From contig NZ_CP024902.1 of the NCBI RefSeq assembly GCF_003330765.1, positions 1,364,001-1,428,000 on the forward strand: a stretch of 64,000 nt of DNA, in the 5' to 3' direction. Under the pieces are notes generated by a model. That model was not told where the DNA came from, made no database searches, and saw only the letters and a program-made list of their open reading frames with translations. Positions 48,704 to 55,940 of the stretch are shown here, piece by piece. The position numbers and the translations under genes were made by a program. Every line of letters begins with the position of its first letter. The stretch's first letter is position 1. This DNA comes from Burkholderia pyrrocinia. GTDB taxonomy: Bacteria; Pseudomonadota; Gammaproteobacteria; Burkholderiales; Burkholderiaceae.

Positions 48704-48903
48704 AGCACCTCCCTTTTTTCACGGTCGCGACGGCCGTTATCCGGCAACCAGACGACGTAAGACAGGTCGCGTTCTCGCGCAACCGCGTCGAAGTCCGGCG
48801 GGTTGCTAGGATCGTAGATCAGCACGCAGTAGGTAACGTTCGTCTCGACGGACTGAACAGCGAGCGCCTCCTCAAGTCGCTCGATGCGAGTCTTGATTGT
48901 CAT
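48670..48903 (-). CDS. Small unknown protein (77 aa)
   Basis: Opens with MTIKTRIERLEEALAVQ, a short coiled coil often seen in small phage proteins, followed by a beta strand segment VTYCVLIYDPSNPPDFDAV. ATG 48903 overlaps the stop of the 148-residue gene (ATGA), which sets the start. Function unknown. Confidence 0.6.
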   Translation of the reverse strand: MTIKTRIERLEEALAVQSVETNVTYCVLIYDPSNPPDFDAVARERDLSYVVWLPDNGRRDREKREVLCGENSQTPTR

Positions 48904-49346
48904 GGCATCCCCCCGGTACCCGAGCGTGGTATTGCCGGCGGTGGTTGCTGCTGAACGTCCTGCGCGGCGCGGCTGCGCACGACGTTCAGCCTGTCGCGAA
49001 ACCACGTGAGATCGTCGCGCACGGTCGAGAGCGAAGGCTGGTGCTCGACCAGGTAGAAGATGTAGGCGCGGTACTCTGCTGACCATCTGTCGATCGCAGC
49101 CAACTCCGCGACCAGCATGCGCAGTTCGCACCGCCACTCCGCTAGCATCTCCAGCGTGATGCACGGCCCCCAAGGGCAAAACGATGCTCCGCTCTCTTCG
49201 TCACGAGGCCAGCCGACGCCGGCGTCGCGACTAGAACGAGCATCAGTCGAGGCAGTGCCAGAAGTGCCATGAACCCCTTCTGGCACCTCTGGCACCGAAG
49301 CGTGTACACCCCTTTTCAGTTTCAGGCGTTCGAGATACGGATTCAT
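48900..49346 (-). CDS. Unknown operon protein (148 aa)
   Basis: A Ser/Gly-rich head of about 55 residues precedes a helical part (LEMLAEWRCELRMLVAELAAIDRWSAEYRAYI). Both ends overlap neighbours by ATGA, with the DUF3987 gene before and the 77-residue gene after it. No domain recognised; possibly a replication accessory or a regulator. Confidence 0.55.
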   Translation of the reverse strand: MNPYLERLKLKRGVHASVPEVPEGVHGTSGTASTDARSSRDAGVGWPRDEESGASFCPWGPCITLEMLAEWRCELRMLVAELAAIDRWSAEYRAYIFYLVEHQPSLSTVRDDLTWFRDRLNVVRSRAAQDVQQQPPPAIPRSGTGGMP

Positions 49347-50920
49347 GGTTGCGCATCCGGGTGCATTTCGAACACCGTTTTAGTGCGCCCGTCTGTTGCT
49401 ACGGTGACGCCGCGAACCCAGCCATACTCGCCGAGCACGCTAAGCGCGTTGCCAACATCTTCCGGTGTTTGCAACATCGACCAATGGTGACGATAAATGT
49501 CGCGTGCTGTGAATCGGTCAGCCACCTCACCATGACGTATTCGCTTGAGCAGCGCCTTTGCACTGTCAAGGTCATCACCGGTTCCCAGGGCATAAGCACG
49601 TTCGGCATGCGATCGAAGGTAATGTGCCCAGGCTAGTGCACGCAGCATCGCGGAATCACTTATAGCCCCCTTGCCGTCGTTCGCAAGATGACAAAGCAGC
49701 GCCAGACTGGGCACAAGCTTCCGGTACTTCGCGAGATGGGATTCGACAGCCGGGTGCAGGTGTCCGCTGCGCAGATCGCTCTCGTAAGCAATTCGCCATT
49801 CGAGAAAGTGCTCGGCCGCCGCCTCGTCGAGTCGAAGGAAAGGCGGCTGTCGGAAATCTGGTTGATTGTCGTGTCCGGTGACGATTTCGGCTCCCCAGTC
49901 GCCCAGCGGATCGGCAGCATCAAGCCTCGCGAATAACGCAAAGGCTTTTCGCTGCGCGTCACTGTCGGGAATTCGATCGACATTGCACCACTCGCCTGCG
50001 ACATCTGGATACACCAACAGGCCGAAGCGTTGAATCAATCCATCGTCGGCAGCGCCACCTTGCGTCGCGGCACGGATGTATCCCGCAATTCGGCCCGGTT
50101 GCGTCGAGCCGAGCACGGACAGGCAAACAGCCTCCGCGCGCAGGTTACGGCCACGGCCGATTCGGTCAGCCACATATGGTTGGTTGCCGTTCCACCCGGT
50201 CAGATAGAAGCCGCGTGAACCTTCCTGTCCGTCCCGTTCAAGAGATTGCAACAGGGACGCCAGCTCGTCACGATACGCACCGATGCCTTTCGGATTCTCA
50301 CGACAGATTTCGAGTAGCGCTTCACACGTCGTATCGTTGACCAGATAGCGCCGCATGCCCGGCGCTTCGGGCTCCAGGATCGATTCAAAATTGACACTCG
50401 CCGCCGGATTCTCCGCAAGCTGTCTTGCGATGCTCTTTTTCTGCGCGTCGAGCCGCATCGCATGAATCTGCGCGGCTGCATCATATTCGGCCTTCTCTGC
50501 GACGTAGCGGCGCGAAGCAACATCTTCCAAGCAATGTAGCGGTGCGAGTGCGGCCGACATTGCGGGACTCTTGAGGACACCCGGCCGACCAATCAAGCAG
50601 GCCCATTGGTTACCATATTCGGTCCAGTCGTCACGACGCTTCGGGCGAACGCCGACACGCCGTCCGATCACAATACCGAGCGCCGCCATAACCGTAACGC
50701 CAACAAAATCAGGCGGGCATTGAATGCGCTCGACCACATCACACACCCACGGGCGCAGCGTCTCAGGCACAAGCTCGAAATCGAAGGGTTCGACCGGCAA
50801 CAACGCATTCGGCAGGGGCTCGGGATGATCCGGCCACGGCGCACAACTGGCGGACTCTTTACTGACCACGGCGAGTTCGTCCAAGAAAGATTGCCCTCGC
50901 ACGACTGCGGCATCATTCAT
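49343..50920 (-). CDS. DUF3987 replication protein, P-loop
   Basis: A 525-residue protein of the DUF3987 type found in prophages and islands beside primase-like genes and taken to be a replicative helicase/primase part. A P-loop is visible, GRPGVLKS at residues 111-118, preceded by DDWTEYGNQWACLI. The middle has ICRENPKGIGAYRDELASLLQSL and GFYLTGWNGNQPY, both family hallmarks. ATG 50920 is chosen for AGGAG 7 nt upstream; it overlaps the mini-primase stop by 8 bp. Confidence 0.8.
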   Translation of the reverse strand: MNDAAVVRGQSFLDELAVVSKESASCAPWPDHPEPLPNALLPVEPFDFELVPETLRPWVCDVVERIQCPPDFVGVTVMAALGIVIGRRVGVRPKRRDDWTEYGNQWACLIGRPGVLKSPAMSAALAPLHCLEDVASRRYVAEKAEYDAAAQIHAMRLDAQKKSIARQLAENPAASVNFESILEPEAPGMRRYLVNDTTCEALLEICRENPKGIGAYRDELASLLQSLERDGQEGSRGFYLTGWNGNQPYVADRIGRGRNLRAEAVCLSVLGSTQPGRIAGYIRAATQGGAADDGLIQRFGLLVYPDVAGEWCNVDRIPDSDAQRKAFALFARLDAADPLGDWGAEIVTGHDNQPDFRQPPFLRLDEAAAEHFLEWRIAYESDLRSGHLHPAVESHLAKYRKLVPSLALLCHLANDGKGAISDSAMLRALAWAHYLRSHAERAYALGTGDDLDSAKALLKRIRHGEVADRFTARDIYRHHWSMLQTPEDVGNALSVLGEYGWVRGVTVATDGRTKTVFEMHPDAQP

Positions 50921-51344
50921 GGGGCACTCCTGCTGCGTCAAGCGCCGCGTTAATGCGCTTCACGGCCAGAACAAGCCTCGCGCGGTCTTCAACAGCAAAC
51001 GGGTAACCATCAAGCAGCGCTACGCCAGCGGTCGCCACGACGAGCGCCTCGAATCGGATACACGCCAATACGTCCATGGCCGGAAACGGATGCCGTTCGG
51101 GTTTCAGGCCGACTGGTCCGCCGATCGGCGCGGGAAACAAATCGGACACCGTCAGCCCGACTGCATCCATCACCGCGCCGATGTCGCAGCCCGCGAAGCA
51201 GTGCACCAGCAGACGACCGTCATCAAGTTCTCGCACTGCGAGTGACGGCCCGTGATCATTATGGGCGGGGCAGCGCGCTTGCCAGCGATGCGGGCCGCTA
51301 TGCCTCACGGACGCGAGGCGCGAGAGGAGAAGATCAACGCTCAT
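50913..51344 (-). CDS. CHC2 zinc-finger mini-primase protein
   Basis: A 143-residue protein with a CHC2-type zinc ribbon: Cys25 and His28 (ARCPAHNDHGPSL) with Cys49 and Cys53 (HCFAGCD), as at the N-terminus of DnaG. The catalytic TOPRIM domain is absent; the rest is a helical tail. Such truncated primases accompany DUF3987 proteins in small integrative elements. ATG 51344 is chosen over 51389, with AAGG upstream; it overlaps the AlpA-like gene by 11 bp. Confidence 0.78.
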   Translation of the reverse strand: MSVDLLLSRLASVRHSGPHRWQARCPAHNDHGPSLAVRELDDGRLLVHCFAGCDIGAVMDAVGLTVSDLFPAPIGGPVGLKPERHPFPAMDVLACIRFEALVVATAGVALLDGYPFAVEDRARLVLAVKRINAALDAAGVPHE

Positions 51345-51588
51345 CGTCGGCACCTTTATCCGTCGTTTTTGCATCCGCCTTACGAACACCGCTCAGCAGC
51401 ATTGCAGAGTCCGAGGCATGCCAAAGCAGCCTGCCGCTCGGATGTTTAATGGGTCGGGCACCATGGTAATGACCATAAAGACAGTAGTTCTTGCGGACTG
51501 TCTGAGGAGCGCACTTCTGTGCGGCAGCAAACTCCTCCGTGGTCAGGAGATCACGTGATCCCGTATCAAGATGTTGCGCAATTGCCAT
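51334..51588 (-). CDS. AlpA/excisionase-like DNA-binding protein (84 aa)
   Basis: A small helix-turn-helix protein: LLTTEEFAAAQKCAPQTVRKNY is the HTH, and ARPIKHPSGRLLWH is the wing-like end seen in AlpA and excisionases. In P4-like elements AlpA activates excision or replication. It is the first gene of the leftward replication operon. Confidence 0.65.
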   Translation of the reverse strand: MAIAQHLDTGSRDLLTTEEFAAAQKCAPQTVRKNYCLYGHYHGARPIKHPSGRLLWHASDSAMLLSGVRKADAKTTDKGADDER

Positions 51589-51898
51589 TTCGCATCGCCT
51601 TCCCCAAAAATCCTGGGAATTGATTTGTCATGGCTATTTTTATATATCAGTTTATTTTTTATGTAATTCGGATGGGTCGCAGATTGCGGCTGGATAGCGC
51701 GAAGCCTTACCCATTAAGGTGTGCAGTTGAATTGGGTAAATTAAATCGCCTGACTGGCACGTTGATTCAGTGTGTTTTAATGTAAACCAATGCAAAATAA
51801 GATGTGTTTTAGACTCCAATTGCTTAATAATATTTTGTTATGGTGTCGGTCGGAAAGCCGGGTGGAGCGTTATATGAATCTCGAAGAATCCGCTTCGC
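51589..51898. promoter_or_regulatory. AT-rich control region between int and alpA-like gene
   Basis: About 310 bp, far poorer in GC than the surroundings (A/T runs at 51630-51665 and 51770-51845). It contains an inverted repeat TTACCCA (51707-51713) and TGGGTAA (51733-51739). It should hold the promoter of the leftward operon and perhaps regulator sites. No coding frame. Confidence 0.5.
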
Positions 51899-53266
51899 CT
51901 ACCGCACGGCCCGCAAACCCTCCACCATCTCCGGTGCAGGGAATTTGACGCAAGCCTGTTCGAGCATCCATGCTTCGATCTTGTCATGCCACATGCGCAG
52001 CAGGTCGAGCGGACGGCGGCGATAATGCTTTTCCGCGATGGCGCTCGGTTTGTGTCCCATTATTTGAGCAACCACGCCAACAGGAACCTCGCACCATTCG
52101 GACAGCGTGCCGAACGAACGGCGCAGGCCGTGGAGGCTCACATGGGGCAATCCGGCCACGGCCAGCGCCTTGTTATGCGCCGTACGTGGCTCTGCTAGCT
52201 TGCCGTCGGCGGCGCGCTGGCTTGAGAACACCCACCCCGACGGTTTCCATTCCTTACCTTCTGACTTCATTTGGGCGAGTGTCCGCACATTCGGCGGCGT
52301 GTCGTTCCGCCGCTTTAGTTCGAGCAGCAGAGATGCAAGATAGGGCGTGAGCGGGATAATACGGCCCGTTTCTGTCTCCACCTTGTCGGCTACGTGAAGG
52401 CTACGCCACTGAAAATCCACATCATCCCATCGGAGCGAGGCCATTTCTTCGCGGCGCGCGCCGGTCAGGAGCAGGGCTTGCAAGTAGGCGCTGATAATCG
52501 GGTTGCCGATCTTGCCCACCGCAGCAAACCAAGCCGGTAGCTGCTCGCGTTGCAAGCAGTCGTCTTTCGCGTTTACGCGCGGAATGGCGGCGCGAACGGA
52601 GCGGGCGGTATATGCGTTCGATGCAATCAGGCCGGCGTATATTGGCTTGTCGTCGCACCATCGGATGAATGCGCGCAGCTTGCGATAACTTTGCTCGGCG
52701 TTCGTCGGGCGCGTTTCGGCCTCGGCTTCCAGCCATTCGGTTATTCGCTGCGCCGTCAGGTGCGATAGCTTCAACTGCATGAGCGCGGCTAGCGGCCCCG
52801 CGACCGTCATGCCTTTCCCACGCTTCTTCGGATCGCCGCCAGCATGAGCCAGCTTCTCATGGTCGGAGTAGTGGCGGTTGCTCCACTTGCCGCGATTCGC
52901 TTCTAGGTACTCGACCCATGCCTCGCGCACGGTCACATCCTGGCGGTGCGCCTCTATTCGGCGTTGCTCTGCGGCGACGCGCTGCTCAGCGGCTTCCTCG
53001 CGGGGGTCCTTACCACTATCGGTCAGGCGTTTCAGGCGGCGCGCTTCGTCCCGTGCGTCATCGATGCTCCAATCCTTCGGTGCGCCTATCGTGACGCGAA
53101 TAGTCGCGCCGTTGAGCTTGCCTTGCCAAATGTAAGTGCGCGCACCTGCCGTCGTCGCGCGCAGCCCAAGGCCAGTTGCTCCGGAATCCCAGATGAACGC
53201 CTGAGATTTTCCGGTGGGGCAGGAATGCCCGTTGACCCGCGCCGCCGTGAAATTGACCTTCGCCAT
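51899..53266 (-). CDS. int: Tyrosine-type site-specific integrase
   Basis: A 455-residue P4-type integrase. An N-terminal DUF4102-like arm-binding domain (FIWDSGATGLGLRATTAGARTYIWQ) is followed by a core-binding domain (about 110-215) and the catalytic domain with Arg271 (TGARREEM), His379 and Arg382 (HGLRR), His405 (GHKPS) and Tyr415 (HYRR). It joins attP to tRNA-Arg. ATG 53266 (MAKVNFTA) is preferred; ATG 53299 lies within the arm repeats. Confidence 0.92.
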   Translation of the reverse strand: MAKVNFTAARVNGHSCPTGKSQAFIWDSGATGLGLRATTAGARTYIWQGKLNGATIRVTIGAPKDWSIDDARDEARRLKRLTDSGKDPREEAAEQRVAAEQRRIEAHRQDVTVREAWVEYLEANRGKWSNRHYSDHEKLAHAGGDPKKRGKGMTVAGPLAALMQLKLSHLTAQRITEWLEAEAETRPTNAEQSYRKLRAFIRWCDDKPIYAGLIASNAYTARSVRAAIPRVNAKDDCLQREQLPAWFAAVGKIGNPIISAYLQALLLTGARREEMASLRWDDVDFQWRSLHVADKVETETGRIIPLTPYLASLLLELKRRNDTPPNVRTLAQMKSEGKEWKPSGWVFSSQRAADGKLAEPRTAHNKALAVAGLPHVSLHGLRRSFGTLSEWCEVPVGVVAQIMGHKPSAIAEKHYRRRPLDLLRMWHDKIEAWMLEQACVKFPAPEMVEGLRAVR

Positions 53267-53285
53267 CACGCGCCCCCATGTAGCC

Positions 53286-53305
53286 CGTGTAACCACCATG
53301 TAACC
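53286..53305 (+). other. Right paired arm-type repeats
   Basis: CGTGTAACC (53286-53294) and CATGTAACC (53297-53305) are direct repeats 11 bp apart, with the same sequence, spacing and orientation as the left pair at 45361. They overlap the start region of int, so bound integrase could repress its own gene. Confidence 0.6.
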
Positions 53306-53434
53306 AAATTCTAGGCAAATTAATCAATCTCGGTCAACCTTGCTGAGGGAGGGGATTCACTGCGAAGCATTATCTGGTAAGGGTTTTGGACGATTGTTGG
53401 AAAATCGGTCAACGCCGGTAAATGCCAACTTGCT

Positions 53435-53486
53435 CGGCCTTCTAAGCCGTAGGTCACACGTTCGAATCGTGTAGGGCGGGCCAGTC
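53435..53486 (+). repeat. attR, 52-bp direct repeat
   Basis: The second copy of the tRNA-Arg 3' segment, identical to 45256-45307. The 5' half of the tRNA is absent here. Confidence 0.95.
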
Positions 53487-53507
53487 TGAGCACTTCCAGA
53501 CGTTCCC

Positions 53508-53525
53508 GGGTTACGCCGGGGTTAC
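53508..53525 (-). other. GTAACCC repeats outside attR
   Basis: GGGTTAC at 53508-53514 and 53519-53525: the GTAACC motif on the minus strand, again with an 11-bp step, between attR and an integrase remnant. Possible arm sites of an older island. Confidence 0.4.
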
Positions 53526-53541
53526 GTGCGTAGTCTCACGT

Positions 53542-53727
53542 GACCATCCTTACGAGCACAACTTCAACCGGGACTGGATCGAGCGACAGCTTTCGCATAG
53601 TGAGCGCGACGAAGTTCGGGCGGCCTACAACCACGCCGAGTATCTGCCCGAGCGCAGGAAGATGATGCAGTGGTGGGGCGACTATCTGGGTAGCGCGACA
53701 GACTCGCAAGACAAGGCATCCCATTGA
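53542..53727 (+). pseudogene. C-terminal fragment of a second integrase
   Basis: Without a start codon of its own, this frame reads IERQLSHSERDEVRAAYNHAEY then LPERRKMMQWWGDYL before the stop. This is the well-known end of P4-family integrases, holding the last catalytic Tyr (AAYNHAEY). The rest of the gene is missing; what precedes is attR. It marks an older integration at the same tRNA. Confidence 0.8.
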
Positions 53728-53755
53728 TCCGGATAGAGAAAATCTATTGGCCACT

Positions 53756-53775
53756 ATGTATCCGGAAGGATACAT
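53756..53775. promoter_or_regulatory. 20-bp palindrome upstream of the toxin gene
   Basis: ATGTATCC and GGATACAT flank GGAA: a perfect dyad 7 bp before the toxin ATG. The place suits the operator bound by the antitoxin. Confidence 0.6.
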
Positions 53776-53782
53776 TTTGATC

Positions 53783-54091
53783 ATGAACACGATCAACCAG
53801 ACCGAAGAGTTCTCAGACTGGCTCCGCGATCTGAAGGATCGTGTAGCAAAGGGTTCGATCCTTTCCCGGATCAGGCGCGCCCAGCTCGGGAATTTTGGTT
53901 CCCACAAGGACCTTGGCGATGGCGTTTCAGAGATGAAAATTGATGTTGGTCCTGGCTACCGAGTGTATTACGGAAGGCAGGGTGGCACCGTCTACCTGTT
54001 GATTTGTGGTGGAGACAAATCGAGCCAGGATGCAGACATCAAGCATGCCAAGGATATTTGGGAGCAATTCAACAAGGAGCAGCAGCCATGA
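53783..54091 (+). CDS. HigB/RelE-type addiction toxin (Gp49-like)
   Basis: A 102-residue protein of the phage-derived Gp49-like/RelE toxin group. Family features are INQTEEFSDWLRDLKD near the start, RIRRAQLGNFGSHKDLGDGVSEMKID and PGYRVYYGRQGGTVYLLICGGDKSSQ with basic residues expected for mRNA cleavage on the ribosome. ATG 53783 is chosen by family length; ATG 53756 lies inside the palindrome. The stop overlaps the antitoxin start (ATGA); toxin-first order is typical of higBA. Confidence 0.82.
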   Translation: MNTINQTEEFSDWLRDLKDRVAKGSILSRIRRAQLGNFGSHKDLGDGVSEMKIDVGPGYRVYYGRQGGTVYLLICGGDKSSQDADIKHAKDIWEQFNKEQQP

Positions 54092-54393
54092 CCACTGCAG
54101 AGAAGGTGAAGATTTCGCCCTTCGATGCATCAGACTATCTGGACAGCGAAGAGGCGATTGCGTCATATATCAACGCAGCAATTGAGGCCGACAATCAGGA
54201 TCTTCTGCTACTTGCAATTGCGGATGTTGCAAAAGCGCGAGGTATCGCGAAGGTTGCTGCTGAAGCAGGCCTTGGTAGAGAGAGTCTATACAAGACTCTC
54301 AGACCTGGCGCGAACCCGAAATTCGAGACAGTCAACAAACTGATGCATGCTCTCGGCGTCAAATTTGCCGCAGTACCCGACAAGAAGAAGTGA
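54088..54393 (+). CDS. HigA-type antitoxin (XRE-like)
   Basis: A 101-residue partner of the toxin. The C-terminal half is a helix-turn-helix (KVAAEAGLGRESLYKTL, then NPKFETVNKLMHALGVKF), typical of addiction-module antidote proteins. The N-terminal part (FDASDYLDSEEAIASYINAA) should wrap the toxin. AAGGAGC precedes the ATG. It probably represses the operon at the dyad. Confidence 0.82.
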   Translation: MTTAEKVKISPFDASDYLDSEEAIASYINAAIEADNQDLLLLAIADVAKARGIAKVAAEAGLGRESLYKTLRPGANPKFETVNKLMHALGVKFAAVPDKKK

Positions 54394-54427
54394 TTACCAT
54401 CGACGATGGCAATTACTGAATCCGCCT

Positions 54428-54628
54428 TTGGAGAATGACGAGAAGAAACTCGCAGTTGCTCTCGTTACATCGATGTTCGCCACCGTCGCGCTCGCACAAG
54501 CGTCGACTCCAGCGGCGGCACCAACGAAGACAAGCGCCAAGGCGAAGAAGCACAAAGCTCATAGCGGCAAGCCACCCTCGACAAATCGCCGCTTAATGGG
54601 AGTAACAAACTGCAGTGAGTGCGACCAG
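54428..54628 (+). pseudogene. Small exported protein with damaged start
   Basis: The frame KKLAVALVTSMFATVALAQAS is a clean signal peptide, followed by a Lys/Ala/His-rich basic segment (KTSAKAKKHKAHSGK). But the ATG at 54437 with its own ribosome site is out of frame: ATGACGAGAAGAAACTC would read in frame only without two bases (GA). Translation could start weakly at TTG 54428. The C-terminal end also leads into unrelated residues. Confidence 0.5.
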
Positions 54629-54638
54629 GTCATGATGA

Positions 54639-54662
54639 AGCCCCGCCCCGAGCGGGGCTTTT
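54639..54662 (+). terminator. Rho-independent terminator
   Basis: AGCCCCGC/GCGGGGCT stem with a short loop followed by TTTT, at the end of the small exported gene. Confidence 0.7.
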
Positions 54663-54765
54663 CACATCATGTGAAAAACGCGCGATGATGGCGGCGTTGC
54701 GTGACCCGGGACACCTCTCTATCCTTGTCCTCAACTCAAACTGGCCATCGCGGCAAGGACCCATC

Positions 54766-55764
54766 ATGACGGAAAGAAAGTTCGCAATGTGGTTGATGTT
54801 CCTGCTGCTCTCGACGTTGGGTATAAACGCGCATGCGGATCAGTCGGGGTTGTTGATTCAGAAGGGGCCAAACAATCGGTACAACTACGTTCCTAGCGTG
54901 ATCATGCTCGCGGACGGGACGCAGAAGATGTGGTGGTGTGGTGGCGGAGCGTCGAGCGACGTTATTCTTTACCGCTCTATCAATGCGAATACGCAGCAGA
55001 TCATTACCGATACGACTCAGGTTCTTGTGGAAGGTGTGAGCGGATCGTGGGATTCTGCATTTGTGTGCGACCCATCGGTGATCATGGGTGATTTTATTTA
55101 TCCCGATGGTAGTGGGATGCATTACTCGTACTTGATGTACTACACCGGGACTGATAATTCAACCAATGGAGGAATTGATAACGGCGTTGGGGTTGCGTAT
55201 TCGAATGATGGGATCAATTGGCGAAAGTGGCCATTCCCGATATTGCGTACGTCATCGACAGAATATGGAATCGGAGAGCAGTCTGCAATAAGCGCGGATG
55301 GGAAGTCTGCGGTCTGGTTGTTTGTTCTGCAGAAGCTCGACTCGTCACCTCAGCACTACCACTTGTACTACTCGACGGATGGGGTGCACCTTCAATACAA
55401 ACTCCAGGTTTCGGAAGCCGGTGTGATTGGCGATTTCATCACTGAAGCGGACTTCGCTTTCGACTACAATGGCGGAAATGTTTATATGGTCACAAATCGT
55501 ATAAACGATGAGGCGACAATGGATGTTTATCAGATGCCATGGACAAGCCTCAGTAATGGAAGCTGGCAGCACTTCGCGTCGCTTGGAGCGAACGGAAGCT
55601 ATAAGCCTACCCCGACGAGCTATAAATACAATGGAGGGGCCGGATTCTTGAGGAACGAATTTGGAAATAACTCGACGTGGCTTCCGATGATTGAGGTGTT
55701 TTTCGGTGCCGGGTTGGTTATTGATCAAACGGACATGTGGTGGTGGCAAACGACGGGGAACTGA
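54766..55764 (+). CDS. Secreted beta-propeller-like protein (332 aa)
   Basis: A signal peptide (residues 1-25, ending INAHAD) is followed by repeated blade-like units: YVPSVIMLADGTQKMWWCGG, CDPSVIMGDF..YLMYYTGT, GVAYSNDGINWRKWPFPIL, HLYYSTDGVHL and VFFGAGL. The pattern (D-P-S-V, Y-x-M-Y-Y-T-G, AYS-D-G-x-x-W) is that of five-bladed glycoside-hydrolase propellers such as GH43/GH62/GH130-like folds. Catalytic residues cannot be assigned. Codons are more AT-rich than in the core genes, suggesting transfer. AAGGA precedes ATG 54766. Confidence 0.65.
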   Translation: MTERKFAMWLMFLLLSTLGINAHADQSGLLIQKGPNNRYNYVPSVIMLADGTQKMWWCGGGASSDVILYRSINANTQQIITDTTQVLVEGVSGSWDSAFVCDPSVIMGDFIYPDGSGMHYSYLMYYTGTDNSTNGGIDNGVGVAYSNDGINWRKWPFPILRTSSTEYGIGEQSAISADGKSAVWLFVLQKLDSSPQHYHLYYSTDGVHLQYKLQVSEAGVIGDFITEADFAFDYNGGNVYMVTNRINDEATMDVYQMPWTSLSNGSWQHFASLGANGSYKPTPTSYKYNGGAGFLRNEFGNNSTWLPMIEVFFGAGLVIDQTDMWWWQTTGN

Positions 55765-55940
55765 GCGGCCGGCAACGGATGACCAGGCTCAGCGATCTCA
55801 ATCGACCGTCGAACCGGGCCAACACTGCGGATGCTGATCGTGCGAACGGTGAGGCGAGCACGTGCGACGCTGCAGTTCTATCCGGCCGATGCGATGGCAG
55901 CTGAGCCTTCCCCACGTTCCGCTGAGAACGAGGGGACGAA

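Larger units (their letters stand above)
45256..53486. mobile_element. Integrated satellite-like element in tRNA-Arg
   Basis: About 8.2 kb bounded by the 52-bp repeat. From the right: tyrosine integrase next to attR, an AT-rich control region, then a leftward replication operon (AlpA-like regulator, mini-primase, DUF3987 protein and three small genes), a lipoprotein, a superinfection-immunity-type protein, a zinc-ribbon membrane protein, an S49 protease remnant and a secreted protein. No capsid, tail, terminase or conjugation genes are seen. The layout suits a phage satellite or small integrative island. Confidence 0.88.

Noticed and set aside
45256-53486. Reading the element as a complete prophage
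   Set aside because: No terminase, portal, capsid, tail or lysis genes; only one short S49 relic.
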